Origin: Bin87 sp034423115
Lineage (GTDB): Bacteria; Chloroflexota; Dehalococcoidia; Lucifugimonadales; UBA3495
Reading direction: 5' to 3'
DNA length: 64,000 bases
Assembly: GCA_034423115.1 (NCBI GenBank)
Contig: DAOUJD010000056.1
Coordinates: 1-64,000 of the forward strand
Made by a program: the position numbers and the translations under genes. Positions within the stretch are counted from its first letter, which is position 1; each line of letters begins with the position of its first letter. Below are positions 34,864 through 43,190 of the stretch, one piece after another. The notes under the pieces were generated by a model. That model saw only the letters and a program-made list of their open reading frames with translations. It had not been told where the DNA came from and searched no databases.

Positions 34864-35766
34864 ATGCCTACTGAGATTGGCCGACTTATTACTGCGATGG
34901 TCACACCGTTTGACGCTGATGGGCAGGTCGATTATGAACAGGCCAAGCGTCTTGCCCTGGCGTTGCTTGATTCCGGAACGGACGGCCTGGTGGTCACCGG
35001 CACCACCGGAGAGGGGCCGGCGTTGTCCATGGAGGAAAAAGCCCGCCTATATGGCGAGGTCAAGGACGCCATCGGATCACGAGGGGCGGTCATTGCTGGG
35101 ACCAGCGACAACAACACAGCGGCCTCCATCGAACTCAGCCGGGAAGCGGAACAGGTGGGCGCCGACGCCCTCCTTTTGACCGTTCCCGCTTATAACAAAC
35201 CCCCGCAGGAAGGGTTGTACCAGCACTTCAAGGTGTTGGCGGAATGCACGAACTTGCCGGGGATGCTGTACAACGTACCGAGCCGCACCAGCCTCAACAT
35301 GACCAACGATACGACCGTGCGGTTGTCCGAAATCGAGAATATCATCGGAATCAAGGAAGCCAGCAGCGACCCGGTGCAGATTGCGAAAGTGATCCGGGAC
35401 ACACCGGACGACTTCAGAGTATGGTCCGGGAACGATGACGAAACTTTCAGCATCATGTCCATGGGTGGCTTTGGAGTCGTGAGTGTCGCAGCGCATTTGG
35501 TTGGCGACCAGATCAAGCACATGATTGGGCTGACACTTGAAGGAGACGTTGAGGCGGCGGGCGCCGAGCACTTGCGGCTCCTCGATATGTTCAAAGGGCT
35601 GTTCATCGTATCGAATCCCATCCCCGTCAAGTACGGGCTCAATAAATCCGGATTCGGCGTGGGCGACCCTCGTTTGCCACTGGTTCCGCCGGATGAGCGG
35701 ACCGCAGCCCAGCTGGACGAATTGCTGCAACGCTACGATATCGACATCACCGCGCCGGTGGATTAA
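34864..35766 (+). CDS. dapA: 4-hydroxy-tetrahydrodipicolinate synthase
   Basis: 300 residues, (beta/alpha)8 barrel aldolase. It condenses pyruvate with aspartate semialdehyde. GLVVTGTTGEGPALSMEEK holds the Thr pair that binds pyruvate carboxylate, YNVPSRTSLNM the conserved Tyr of the proton relay, and NIIGIKEASSD the Schiff-base Lys. LFIVSNPIPVKYGLNKSG is the standard C-terminal block. Together with dapB, asd and lysA in the window it covers much of lysine synthesis. GAGGAGGGACGCGTA precedes the ATG and a hairpin overlaps the stop. Confidence 0.93.
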   Translation: MPTEIGRLITAMVTPFDADGQVDYEQAKRLALALLDSGTDGLVVTGTTGEGPALSMEEKARLYGEVKDAIGSRGAVIAGTSDNNTAASIELSREAEQVGADALLLTVPAYNKPPQEGLYQHFKVLAECTNLPGMLYNVPSRTSLNMTNDTTVRLSEIENIIGIKEASSDPVQIAKVIRDTPDDFRVWSGNDDETFSIMSMGGFGVVSVAAHLVGDQIKHMIGLTLEGDVEAAGAEHLRLLDMFKGLFIVSNPIPVKYGLNKSGFGVGDPRLPLVPPDERTAAQLDELLQRYDIDITAPVD

Positions 35767-35779
35767 CCGTCCACCGGCG
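35753..35779. terminator. Hairpin overlapping the dapA stop
   Basis: CGCCGGTGGA (35753-35762) and TCCACCGGCG (35770-35779) form a perfect 10-bp stem with a 7-base loop containing the stop codon. Confidence 0.6.
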
Positions 35780-35909
35780 TCGGCATCTATAAGAATCCGT
35801 CAACTCATCCGATCAATGATGGAATGTTGATTTGTTCGTAAGAGGTTGGTCGGAGTGGTAGTCATTTGGAAATAATCCCATTTGTCTTGATAAGACCAGG
35901 AGCAACCCG

Positions 35910-36806
35910 ATGTCACTCAAAACCGTGATATTTGTGGATGGGCAAAACTTCCGTCACAACCTGCGGGATTTCCACTTTCGTTCGGATCCTCCTCATCCCA
36001 ATAATCCGGAGTACCGGCTTGATGAGAAGCATTTCCGGTGGCAGGAGTTCTTCCAGGATGCGTTGGCGAAGTTCGACGATGTGACTGGCTGGGACCACCA
36101 GTTAGTGCGGGTCTATTGGTACTACGCGGAGAGCATCACGCCCTGGTCTCCCAACCTATGGCGAGCGCAACGCATCGTTGACGAACACGGAGGCCGGATT
36201 CCGGAACTTACTCCCGAGTTGGTAATAACGAAAGCGCAAGACTGGTATGAGCACGAATTCCGCCGGTTCCACCAACTGCGGAAGTCCGTGTTTGAGGAGA
36301 TCCAGCAAAACACCAATTTCCTGGAGTTCAAGTACGTAGGCCAGTATGTTGTGCAACCTTTCCGTCCCTACCGCCTGGATTATGACTACGATGGCAACAT
36401 CACTTTCCAGGGGACGCAGGTCGGCGAAAAGGGTGTGGACATCGGCATTGCCGTCGATATGATCGCCAAGATGAATAGCTTTGACGCGGCCGTTTTGGTC
36501 TCAGGCGACAGCGACTTCTTCCCGGTGGTTCGTTATCTAAAAGACAACCTGAAATACGTTTACCATTTCTCAGTCGGGCGCGGCGTGGGCCACGACACGC
36601 AGTTCTTCTCCTCGGCCCTGCGCGGCGTCGTGGACTGTTTCCAGGGGTTCGATGAGCTTGAGTTGCTCAGCAACTACGTGAACGAGCACGCCGGAATACC
36701 GCCGGCGATCATGGATACCATCAACCTACGCACGGCAGAGTTGGAGCGAATGCTGGACGACGAACCGTTACATTACCGGCACGAGCCGGAGTCCATCCTG
36801 CGTTAG
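35910..36806 (+). CDS. NYN-domain (LabA/DUF88-like) putative ribonuclease
   Basis: 298 residues. TVIFVDGQNFRHNLRDF has the first acidic residue of PIN-like NYN nucleases. VGEKGVDIGIAVDMIAKMNSFDAAVLVSGDSDFFPVVRYLKDN carries the later Asp cluster, so the active site looks intact. The family acts on RNA or, in cyanobacterial LabA, in regulation. A C-terminal extension of about 50 residues has no motif. The strong CAGGAG site supports the start. It converges with plsC; the two stop codons are adjacent. Confidence 0.75.
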   Translation: MSLKTVIFVDGQNFRHNLRDFHFRSDPPHPNNPEYRLDEKHFRWQEFFQDALAKFDDVTGWDHQLVRVYWYYAESITPWSPNLWRAQRIVDEHGGRIPELTPELVITKAQDWYEHEFRRFHQLRKSVFEEIQQNTNFLEFKYVGQYVVQPFRPYRLDYDYDGNITFQGTQVGEKGVDIGIAVDMIAKMNSFDAAVLVSGDSDFFPVVRYLKDNLKYVYHFSVGRGVGHDTQFFSSALRGVVDCFQGFDELELLSNYVNEHAGIPPAIMDTINLRTAELERMLDDEPLHYRHEPESILR

Positions 36807-37511
36807 CTACTGCGCCCGATCACGGTCGGGCGCAACCATTTGGTTGCGGTGCGCATCCACAGGCTGGCGTGGTCGCAGCGCGTCGGCGTACACCCCACGG
36901 TACGATTCGGGGACCAACGCCGCGATGCGTTCCATGATCATGTTGGTAACGGACGTCAGCAACGGTTTAGTGATTGGCCCATCGACTTGGGGCGGAGTAA
37001 ACGGCGTGCCGATGTTCACCTGCCAGCTTGCCAACGGCACGGGCATCCGCCATGACGGGAACTTCTCTGAACCAGAGATTCCAACCGGTAAAATCGGCGC
37101 CTGGGTTTTGAGGGCGAGCCATGCCAATCCGGTCCGGGCCTGCCGCAGTTGACCGGTCTGGCTGATCCCACCTTCGGGGAACATGAGGATAGCCTGGTCC
37201 CTTTGCAGGGCGTCCAGTGCGTACCGCAGAGCTTCGCCTCCGCCGCGTTCACGGTCGAGCGGAACCGCGCCCACCGCGTTGCAGTAGAAACGGCCAATGG
37301 ACGTACTCCACAGTTCCTTCTTGGCAAGGAAGACAATCGGCCTGGGCAACGCGACTACCAGAGTGCCGGCGTCATTTAGTGAAAGGTGGTTGCTGGCCAC
37401 CAGCAGGGGTCCAAATGGCGGCATCGCTTCCTGGCCGGTTACCTTCAAATTGCCGGTTATGGACCAGATCGCCTGCCCAAAGCGGCGGCTGGGTTGATAC
37501 AACCACGCCAC
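36807..37511 (-). CDS. plsC: 1-acyl-sn-glycerol-3-phosphate acyltransferase
   Basis: 234 residues from a GTG at 37511 with GGAGG 7 bases upstream. VASNHLSLNDAGTL contains the HxxxxD catalytic motif, and ILMFPEGGISQTGQLRQARTGLAWLAL the glycerol-phosphate-binding FPEG block. It transfers an acyl chain to lysophosphatidate in membrane phospholipid synthesis at the inner membrane. It starts 4 bases after the cmk stop, a pairing frequent in bacteria. The C-terminus is coded by a GCGCCCGA/TCGGGCGC hairpin. Confidence 0.85.
   Translation of the reverse strand: MAWLYQPSRRFGQAIWSITGNLKVTGQEAMPPFGPLLVASNHLSLNDAGTLVVALPRPIVFLAKKELWSTSIGRFYCNAVGAVPLDRERGGGEALRYALDALQRDQAILMFPEGGISQTGQLRQARTGLAWLALKTQAPILPVGISGSEKFPSWRMPVPLASWQVNIGTPFTPPQVDGPITKPLLTSVTNMIMERIAALVPESYRGVYADALRPRQPVDAHRNQMVAPDRDRAQ
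36812..36833. terminator. Hairpin at the NYN/plsC convergent junction
   Basis: GCGCCCGA and TCGGGCGC form an 8-bp stem with a 6-base loop. It follows the NYN stop by 6 bases and lies within the last codons of plsC. Confidence 0.55.
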
Positions 37512-37515
37512 GGGA

Positions 37516-38247
37516 CTACCTCCGAATCTCGGCCGGCCCGATTCCGGCGCTCGTGGCGGCCCGAATCTCGCGCACGACGGCAGCTACAGTCTGGCAAAAG
37601 TTCATGCGCTCGGTGTCAATTACGATGGCATCGTCGGGTATGGTCAGCGGAGAGTCCGCTCGCTGGCTGTCCAGCCGATCCCGCCTGATGGTGTCTGCCA
37701 GGGATTGCTCATAGTCAGCGTTGATGCCCTGCTCTTTTTGCTGCTGGAACCGGCGGCGGGCGCGTTCTTCCGGAGAGGCGTCGACATATAGCTTCACGTC
37801 AGCATCCGTGAGCACCACGGACCCGATGTCGCGCCCGACCATCACGATACCGCCCCCGGCCGCAATCGACCTCTGTTGCGCGACCAGCGCCCGACGTACG
37901 GAGGAACTCGACGCCACCGCGGATACGTGCCGATCGACTTCCTCGGATGCCAGATCATCACCGGCCAGCGGGTTCCCGTTCACCGTGATGAGATTAGCCA
38001 CGTAGTCGCCCGGCACCGACATTTCGCAATCCTCAGCCAGCCGCCCCATAGCATCGGCGTCGGAAACGTCTTCGCCCATTTCCAGAGCGAGCCAGGTTAC
38101 GGCACGATACATGATCCCCGTGTCGAGGAACCGCAATTCCAACTGCGTCGCGGCGGCCCTTCCCACCGAGGATTTCCCGGATGCTACGGGTCCATCGATA
38201 GCGACCACCGGGCCTTGCGTTGCGTCGATTGCAGAGCGGCTCGTCAT
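37516..38247 (-). CDS. cmk: Cytidylate kinase
   Basis: 243 residues from the ATG at 38247. VVAIDGPVASGKSSVGRAAA is the P-loop and LRFLDTGIMYRAVTWLALEMG the CMP-binding region. MVGRDIGSVVLTDADVKLYVDASPEERARRR is the conserved middle block, with the usual second Arg-Asp in the NMP site. It phosphorylates CMP/dCMP. The chosen start lies only 7 bases after a TATAAT box, which would give a leaderless mRNA. A longer in-frame start at 38310 exists but is unlike the family. It is co-transcribed with plsC. Confidence 0.9.
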   Translation of the reverse strand: MTSRSAIDATQGPVVAIDGPVASGKSSVGRAAATQLELRFLDTGIMYRAVTWLALEMGEDVSDADAMGRLAEDCEMSVPGDYVANLITVNGNPLAGDDLASEEVDRHVSAVASSSSVRRALVAQQRSIAAGGGIVMVGRDIGSVVLTDADVKLYVDASPEERARRRFQQQKEQGINADYEQSLADTIRRDRLDSQRADSPLTIPDDAIVIDTERMNFCQTVAAVVREIRAATSAGIGPAEIRR

Positions 38248-38254
38248 GGAGCCG

Positions 38255-38263
38255 ATTATAGCA
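38255..38263 (-). promoter_or_regulatory. Extended -10 box giving a leaderless cmk transcript
   Basis: Minus-strand TGCTATAAT, then 7 bases, then the cmk ATG. Transcription would begin at or next to the start codon. The -35 region is poor, which is usual for TGn extended promoters. Confidence 0.55.
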
Positions 38264-38348
38264 TCGGAGTCCGCATTGCCCTGAATTACGCTCGGAGATG
38301 CCCAATCCATAATCTCCGCTTACCCGGCGCGATGACAGCCCGATCCGC

Positions 38349-38377
38349 TTGCGACGAGCCCGGGTATCGCGGACAAT
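38349..38377 (+). promoter_or_regulatory. Possible leaderless promoter of the 38384 gene
   Basis: TTGCGA (38349-38354), 17-base spacer, GACAAT (38372-38377), ending 6 bases before the ATG. There is no Shine-Dalgarno site, in line with leaderless translation. Confidence 0.35.
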
Positions 38378-38383
38378 CCCCGC

Positions 38384-38731
38384 ATGCTGGAATGGATAGG
38401 CGAATCTCCCTGGCGCATGTTGGGCATAGCCGGGTGGTGTTTCCTGATGGCGTGGGGATTCCGGGTGGGACTCTTGCGCATGGCGCTTTCATTGGGCGCG
38501 ATCGGCCTTCTGGTGGCACTCGCCTGGGCTTTCCGCAACGCCGATTCGCCCGCGCTGGTGTATGGCCCGCTGGTGTTTGTTGGCGTCATCTGCGTGATCA
38601 GCATCGGTTACTTCGGCAGGCACCTGGAGACCAAGCTGGGCTATGGATCCAAAACGGTGCGAATAAATCACGCCGGAGGGCTGCTACTGGGGTTGCTGAT
38701 TGGCGGACTGGTCTGGGCGATTTGGCTATAG
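38384..38731 (+). CDS. Small integral membrane protein
   Basis: 115 residues with three to four hydrophobic segments (MLGIAGWCFLMAWGFRVGLL, LGAIGLLVALAWAF, LVYGPLVFVGVICVISIGYF, GGLLLGLLIGGLVWAIWL). The last segment after RINHAGG resembles the glycine-rich end of CvpA-type membrane proteins, but that is too weak to name it. It has no ribosome site. It is divergent from cmk across 137 bases and upstream of the HNH gene. The segment lengths and lack of an alternative frame support a real gene. Confidence 0.6.
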   Translation: MLEWIGESPWRMLGIAGWCFLMAWGFRVGLLRMALSLGAIGLLVALAWAFRNADSPALVYGPLVFVGVICVISIGYFGRHLETKLGYGSKTVRINHAGGLLLGLLIGGLVWAIWL

Positions 38732-38788
38732 GGTTGGGAGGAGATACTGATCTATCAGTCATATCTGCCCAAAGCCACGGTTTGCCAG

Positions 38789-38794
38789 TATAAT
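38789..38794 (+). promoter_or_regulatory. -10 box of the HNH gene
   Basis: Perfect TATAAT with a weak TGCCCA 17 bases upstream (38766-38771); predicted leader about 70 nt. Confidence 0.4.
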
Positions 38795-38872
38795 ATTCCT
38801 TGATCTAATCGTTTCCATAACATACGCAGCAAGACACGGCAGCAAACGCGTAACCTGCGTTGAGGTTGGCAG

Positions 38873-39610
38873 ATGGCAAGCCGGGGACGAACCAGTCGGG
38901 GAAAGAGCGCCGCCAAGGGCAAGGCGACGGGGCGACCGGCCAAAGGGGGTGGCCGTCAGTCAAGCGCGTCGCGTAGAACCAATGCGCAGTCGTCCGAATC
39001 CAACCTCGAGGACGGCCAACGACGGAAGGGCGGCGCTTCGATCCCGGGTCGGCTTACGGCCCCGGTGCTGGTGCTCAACCTGAATTACGTGCCGGTCAAC
39101 GTGTGCACGGTGCGCAGGGCTATCGTGCTGGTGGCCAAGGGCAAGGCCGAGTTGCTGGAGCCGCGCTCGGACGAGGTTCGAGTTCGCACGTACAACACGC
39201 ACCTGGACGCGCCGTCCATCATCAGGCTGGTGTACCTGGTCAAGCGGCCGTTCGCTCCACGTCGGTTGTCCAAGAAAGAGGTTTTCCTCCGCGATCACTA
39301 CACCTGCCAATACTGCGGCAAGCGTTCCCAACAGTTGACGCTGGACCACGTGGTTCCCCGTAGGCAGCAAGGCCCACACACATGGGATAACGTGGTGGCG
39401 GCCTGCGGACGCTGCAACCTGGACAAAGCGGGCCGTACCCCCGAGGAAGCCAACATGAAACTGCGGAGGGCTCCCAGCGCGCCGCAGCCGAACCCGTACC
39501 GGATCCTGGAAAACCGCACCATCCTGAAGGAATGGCAGCAATACATCCCCTGGCAAGCCAATGGGCGGAAACGAGAGGAGGAACCGGCCGCGCTTGCGAT
39601 AGCCGACTGA
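38873..39610 (+). CDS. HNH endonuclease-family protein
   Basis: 245 residues. The first 60 are basic and low in complexity (Lys/Arg/Gly/Ser), probably a flexible nucleic-acid-binding tail. The core VLVLNLNYVPVNVCTVRRAIVLVAKGKAELLE is the typical lead-in of this HNH subgroup. YTCQYCGKRSQQLTLDHVVPRRQQGPHTWDNVVAACGRCNLDKAGRTP holds two CxxC zinc pairs and the DH of the HNH active site. Members are common stand-alone genes in Actinobacteria, Cyanobacteria and Chloroflexota with unproven roles in DNA metabolism. It is followed 6 bases later by an Smr-like gene. Confidence 0.85.
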   Translation: MASRGRTSRGKSAAKGKATGRPAKGGGRQSSASRRTNAQSSESNLEDGQRRKGGASIPGRLTAPVLVLNLNYVPVNVCTVRRAIVLVAKGKAELLEPRSDEVRVRTYNTHLDAPSIIRLVYLVKRPFAPRRLSKKEVFLRDHYTCQYCGKRSQQLTLDHVVPRRQQGPHTWDNVVAACGRCNLDKAGRTPEEANMKLRRAPSAPQPNPYRILENRTILKEWQQYIPWQANGRKREEEPAALAIAD

Positions 39611-39616
39611 CCAGCT

Positions 39617-40069
39617 ATGTCGAGCATCGACCTACACGGCAAGACGTGGACTGAAGCTCTTGAGGAGTTTCTCGAATACTACAACCACGTCGCGAAGGCG
39701 ACCGAATCTGCGACGTTGGACATCGTACATGGGTATGGTTCCACCGGGTCGGGAGGCGTGCTACGCCAACGCTTCCGGGGCTTCCTCGCCAAATATCCTC
39801 AGTGTCTGGAATTCAAGCCAGGTGAGGATGTTGACGGCAATCCCGGCCACACTCTAGTTGCGCCGTTGCGTATCTTGCCGGACACGGGCGGACTGCTGGC
39901 GGAGCACATCTGGGAATACTGCGACCACCCCCGCACCTTCAGCAAGATAGCGGGACGGTTTCGTCGATACGGCGACCCGCAAGTTCAGCAGGCTGTACGC
40001 ACTCTGCAAAAACAGGGTCGATTGCGGCTGGCGAGCAAGGGCCGCGTTAAAGAGTACGCCGCGATCTAA
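39617..40069 (+). CDS. Smr-domain protein with C-terminal winged helix-like part
   Basis: 150 residues. IDLHGKTWTEALEEFLEYYNHV, IVHGYGSTGSGGVLRQRFRGFL and a closing HTLVAPL segment match the Smr (MutS2 C-terminal) nuclease fold, including the DLHG and HGxG motifs. The last 55 residues (RTFSKIAGRFRRYGDPQVQQAVRTLQKQGRLRL) look like a small winged helix. Smr domains cut branched DNA or stalled mRNA. Close coupling to the HNH gene suggests a joint nucleic-acid task. Confidence 0.75.
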   Translation: MSSIDLHGKTWTEALEEFLEYYNHVAKATESATLDIVHGYGSTGSGGVLRQRFRGFLAKYPQCLEFKPGEDVDGNPGHTLVAPLRILPDTGGLLAEHIWEYCDHPRTFSKIAGRFRRYGDPQVQQAVRTLQKQGRLRLASKGRVKEYAAI

Positions 40070-40082
40070 TCCAGTTGCCCGT

Positions 40083-41099
40083 CTATTTTGCGGGCATATC
40101 CAGCATCAAAGATTCCATCGCCAGCCTGGGATTCGCGTTGGCGTCGAGCGCGACCAGCGTATTCTGGAGCCTACTGAGGTATCCGATAATCGATGCGGTG
40201 GACGCGCCATTGGCAAAGGATTCCAGTTCGTCGCGTCGGTCGGAGTTTTGCACGTGCTCGACGACCCCTTCTTTGACCAGCAACAGGTCGTGCCACCAGC
40301 TTTGCCAGAGGTACAGGGTTTGGCGAACGGATTCACGATCGTTGGAAAAGCCGCCGGCCAAAGTATTTGCATAGGAAAACCGTTGGTCCAAAGCTGAGGC
40401 GCCCAACTCGGCAACGTTGTCCAACGCAGCGGACCTGCCCTCCAGGATCGCAGGGTCTTTGAGGGCGTTGATGGCCCAGCCCGGACACCCACGGGCCAAC
40501 CGCGCGAGCCAACGAGCGTGTTCTATATCCGCTCCATGCCCCGAGACCAGGTAATCCGCCAGCATGTCGCCGGCCATGGGACGGAGCGAGAACAGGCGGC
40601 ATCGGGACCGGATTGTCGGCAAGATCGTTTCTTCCGCGCTGGTCAGCAACAGCAAGAGGGAACGTCCCGGCGGTTCCTCCAAGGTCTTGAGCAAGGCGTT
40701 GGCGGATTCGCTCTGACCTGCTGACAAGGTTTCGGCTCCATCGAGGATTACGACTTTCCATCCTCCCTCGACCGGCGTTACCGACAGAAAATTCTCGGCC
40801 TCCCGAACCTGCCTGATGCTGATGCGCGTTGGGGTTTGTGGATCGCCTCCAACGGATAGCACGTGGAGGTCAGCGTGGACTCCCCGCTGTATGCGGGAGC
40901 ACGGATCGCAAATTCCACACGGGCCGTCTTGGGCTACGTCCGGTTGACGGCAATTGACGGCGGCGGCCAGGTCGACCGCCAACGTCATCTTGCCGACGTG
41001 CGGCGGGCCCGCCAGGAGGTAAGCGTGCCCAACGCGGCCCGTTCGCAAGCTGCCAGATAGCTGACTCAGCAGCCGATCCTGTCCGACGGTTCGCCACAT
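40083..41099 (-). CDS. holB: DNA polymerase III delta-prime subunit
   Basis: 338 residues. GQDRLLSQLSGSLRTGRVGHAYLLAGPPHVGKMTLA has the Walker A-type loop. CGICDPCSRI is part of the zinc site. LLLLLTSAEETILPTIRSRCRLFSLRP is the sensor 1/SRC block of clamp-loader subunits. It belongs to the clamp-loading complex of the replisome. The C-terminal 120 residues are poorly conserved, as usual. It starts 26 bases after the lysA stop and ends 13 bases from the convergent Smr gene. Confidence 0.9.
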   Translation of the reverse strand: MWRTVGQDRLLSQLSGSLRTGRVGHAYLLAGPPHVGKMTLAVDLAAAVNCRQPDVAQDGPCGICDPCSRIQRGVHADLHVLSVGGDPQTPTRISIRQVREAENFLSVTPVEGGWKVVILDGAETLSAGQSESANALLKTLEEPPGRSLLLLLTSAEETILPTIRSRCRLFSLRPMAGDMLADYLVSGHGADIEHARWLARLARGCPGWAINALKDPAILEGRSAALDNVAELGASALDQRFSYANTLAGGFSNDRESVRQTLYLWQSWWHDLLLVKEGVVEHVQNSDRRDELESFANGASTASIIGYLSRLQNTLVALDANANPRLAMESLMLDMPAK

Positions 41100-41125
41100 G
41101 ATCGTAGCTAGCAGCGAACGGGCCG

Positions 41126-42439
41126 CTACAGGTCGCAGAGCATCATGTCGGCGTAGGACTCGCGGCGCCGGATGAGCCTGCTTTCGCCGTCTTTAACCAG
41201 GACGATGGGCGGCCGAGGGTTCAGGTTGTAGTTGCTGGCCATGGACGGGCAGTAGGCGCCAGCGGCGGGAATGGCGATGACATCGCCGGCCGAGGGAGCG
41301 GGCAGCAGGATGTCGGACGCGAGAACATCCCCCGACTCACAGTACTTGCCGGCGATGGTTACGGTGGTGTCGGGCTCCGCCCCTGGCCGGTTCGCCGACA
41401 ATACTTCGTAGGACGCCTGGTACAGGGCCGGCCGGATGTTATCTCCCATGCCACCGTCCACGCTAACGTAGGTGCGAATCCCCGGAATGTCCTTGATCGC
41501 GCCGATGCGGTAGAGGGCGACGCCGGCCGGGCCGATGATGGAACGACCGGGCTCGATCACCAGGTTGGGATGCTCCAGCCCCAGTTCCGTACAGGTGGCG
41601 TTGAGGGTGCTCACGATGGCCTCGGCGTAGTCAGCCGCGGATGGTGGAGCGTCGTTTCGGGTGTAGGCGATGGCGAAACCGCCGCCGGGGCTGAATTCCT
41701 GAAGCTCCAACCCCTGCTCGCGCAGGCCGGAGGCAAACCGCAGCACCAGATCCGTCGCAGCCTGGTAGGGTTCCAGTTCAAAAATGGGTGAACCCAGGTG
41801 GAAATGCAGACCCAGCAGGTTCAGGTGCGGCGCCGATATGGCTCGTAATATGGCGCGCTCTGCGTCTCCGGTCTGGATTGAGAAGCCGAATTTGGAGTCG
41901 ATGATCCCCGTGGTGGTGTAGGCGTGGGTATGGGGGTCGATACCGGGAGAAACTCGGACGAGGATGTCCTGGGTTTTTCCGGCGTCCGCGCAGATTCGTT
42001 CGAGCAGATCCAATTCATGGAAGCTGTCGACCACGACTCGACCGATGCCCGCCGCGACTGCCTCTTCCAGCTCCGCCGGCGTTTTGTTATTGCCATGGAA
42101 ATACACGTGCTCCAGCGGCACGTCTCCGGCCTGCGCCACGGCGAGCTCACCGCCCGAAACCACGTCCAAGCCCAGGCCTTCCTCTGCGAATATTCGGGCC
42201 AACGCGGGGTTGATGTACGCCTTGGACGCATACACTGCCTTGGAATTGGAGTAACGGTCTCCGAAGGCCTGGGCAAACTGTTGGCAGCGAGAACGGAGGG
42301 TGGCTTCGTCCAGCACGTACAAGGGCGTGCCATATTGTTCGACCAGGTCGGTGGCGTCGCAGCCTCCGATGGTCAGATGGCCGGCGGCGTTGGTGTCCGT
42401 GGAGTCGGGAAATACGTGGGTGAGGTGAGACGGCAGCAT
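41126..42439 (-). CDS. lysA: Diaminopimelate decarboxylase
   Basis: 437 residues from the ATG at 42439, with GGAGA 9 bases upstream; the longer frame to 42508 lacks a site. It decarboxylates meso-DAP to lysine with PLP. YASKAYINPALARIFAEEGLG holds the PLP Lys, FHGNNKTPAELEEAV the HGNNK block, EPGRSIIGPAGVALYRIGAIKD the phosphate-binding region and YCESGDVLASD the substrate Cys/Glu motif. It is the final step of the pathway started by dapA, asd and dapB about 7 kb away. Confidence 0.93.
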   Translation of the reverse strand: MLPSHLTHVFPDSTDTNAAGHLTIGGCDATDLVEQYGTPLYVLDEATLRSRCQQFAQAFGDRYSNSKAVYASKAYINPALARIFAEEGLGLDVVSGGELAVAQAGDVPLEHVYFHGNNKTPAELEEAVAAGIGRVVVDSFHELDLLERICADAGKTQDILVRVSPGIDPHTHAYTTTGIIDSKFGFSIQTGDAERAILRAISAPHLNLLGLHFHLGSPIFELEPYQAATDLVLRFASGLREQGLELQEFSPGGGFAIAYTRNDAPPSAADYAEAIVSTLNATCTELGLEHPNLVIEPGRSIIGPAGVALYRIGAIKDIPGIRTYVSVDGGMGDNIRPALYQASYEVLSANRPGAEPDTTVTIAGKYCESGDVLASDILLPAPSAGDVIAIPAAGAYCPSMASNYNLNPRPPIVLVKDGESRLIRRRESYADMMLCDL

Positions 42440-42568
42440 AAAACGGGTTCTCCATCGTTCAGATATTGCGGCATGGGTGTGGAAACAATTTAGCACACCG
42501 CCTCTCACTCGTGATATGCAACAAAAAGTAGGGATTTAAAACCCCAAAATCGGTCAATCCCTGTGTAT

Positions 42569-42597
42569 TTGACCGCCTCCCGGCTGCCGACTATACT
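42569..42597 (+). promoter_or_regulatory. Sigma-70 promoter of the CoxSLM-type operon
   Basis: TTGACC (42569-42574), 17-base spacer, TATACT (42592-42597). The leader is about 100 nt and contains a hairpin with CCGCGT (42656-42661) and ACGCGG (42672-42677) arms. Confidence 0.7.
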
Positions 42598-42702
42598 GCC
42601 GGCGAGGTTGGTTAGCCGCCGTTTTACCCTTTATTTTCCCTGGCGCCGCCTTACGCCGCGTTCGATTGTCGACGCGGTGTCCCGTATAGAGGAGGTGTTA
42701 TT

Positions 42703-43182
42703 TTGCCCAATACAGTACCCATCACGGTCAACGTGAATGGCCGGTCCCACTCGGCGGATGTGGAACCCCGTACCTTGCTGGTCCACTTCCTGCGCGAAAC
42801 TTTGAACCTCACCGGAACCAAGATAGGTTGCGACACCAGCCAGTGTGGAGCCTGCGTCGTGCGCATGAATGGCTCGACAGTGAAATCGTGCACAGCGTTC
42901 GCCGTACAGGCCGATGGCGCGGACATTACCACCATCGAGGGGGTGGCGCAGGACGGCAACCTGTCCGCCGTGCAGGAAGCGTTCTGGGACAACCACGGAC
43001 TCCAGTGCGGTTATTGCACGGCCGGCATGATCATGTCGGTGACCGAAATCATCGAACGCAACCCCAATCCGTCGGCCGAAGAAGTTCGGGCCGGATTGGA
43101 GGGCAACATGTGCCGCTGCACCGGCTACAACAACATCGTCAAGGCCGCTCTGGCCGCCGCTGCTGCCCAGCAAGGAGGCTAA
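42703..43182 (+). CDS. CoxS-type [2Fe-2S] small subunit
   Basis: 159 residues from a TTG at 42703, with GAGGAGG 7 bases upstream. ITVNVNGRSHSADVEPRTLLVHFLRE is the plant-type ferredoxin domain, with cluster cysteines in GCDTSQCGACVV and SCTAF. The second domain has LQCGYCTAGMIM and GNMCRCTGYNNIV, the other [2Fe-2S] site of the xanthine oxidase family. It passes electrons from the molybdenum subunit to the FAD subunit. It is 8 bases ahead of the large-subunit gene. Confidence 0.92.
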   Translation: MPNTVPITVNVNGRSHSADVEPRTLLVHFLRETLNLTGTKIGCDTSQCGACVVRMNGSTVKSCTAFAVQADGADITTIEGVAQDGNLSAVQEAFWDNHGLQCGYCTAGMIMSVTEIIERNPNPSAEEVRAGLEGNMCRCTGYNNIVKAALAAAAAQQGG

Positions 43183-43190
43183 AGACTGCT

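Noticed and set aside
42828..43190. Upstream extension of the CoxL frame
   Set aside because: It is a shadow of the CoxS gene in another frame. The real start is the ATG at 43191 after AAGGAGG.
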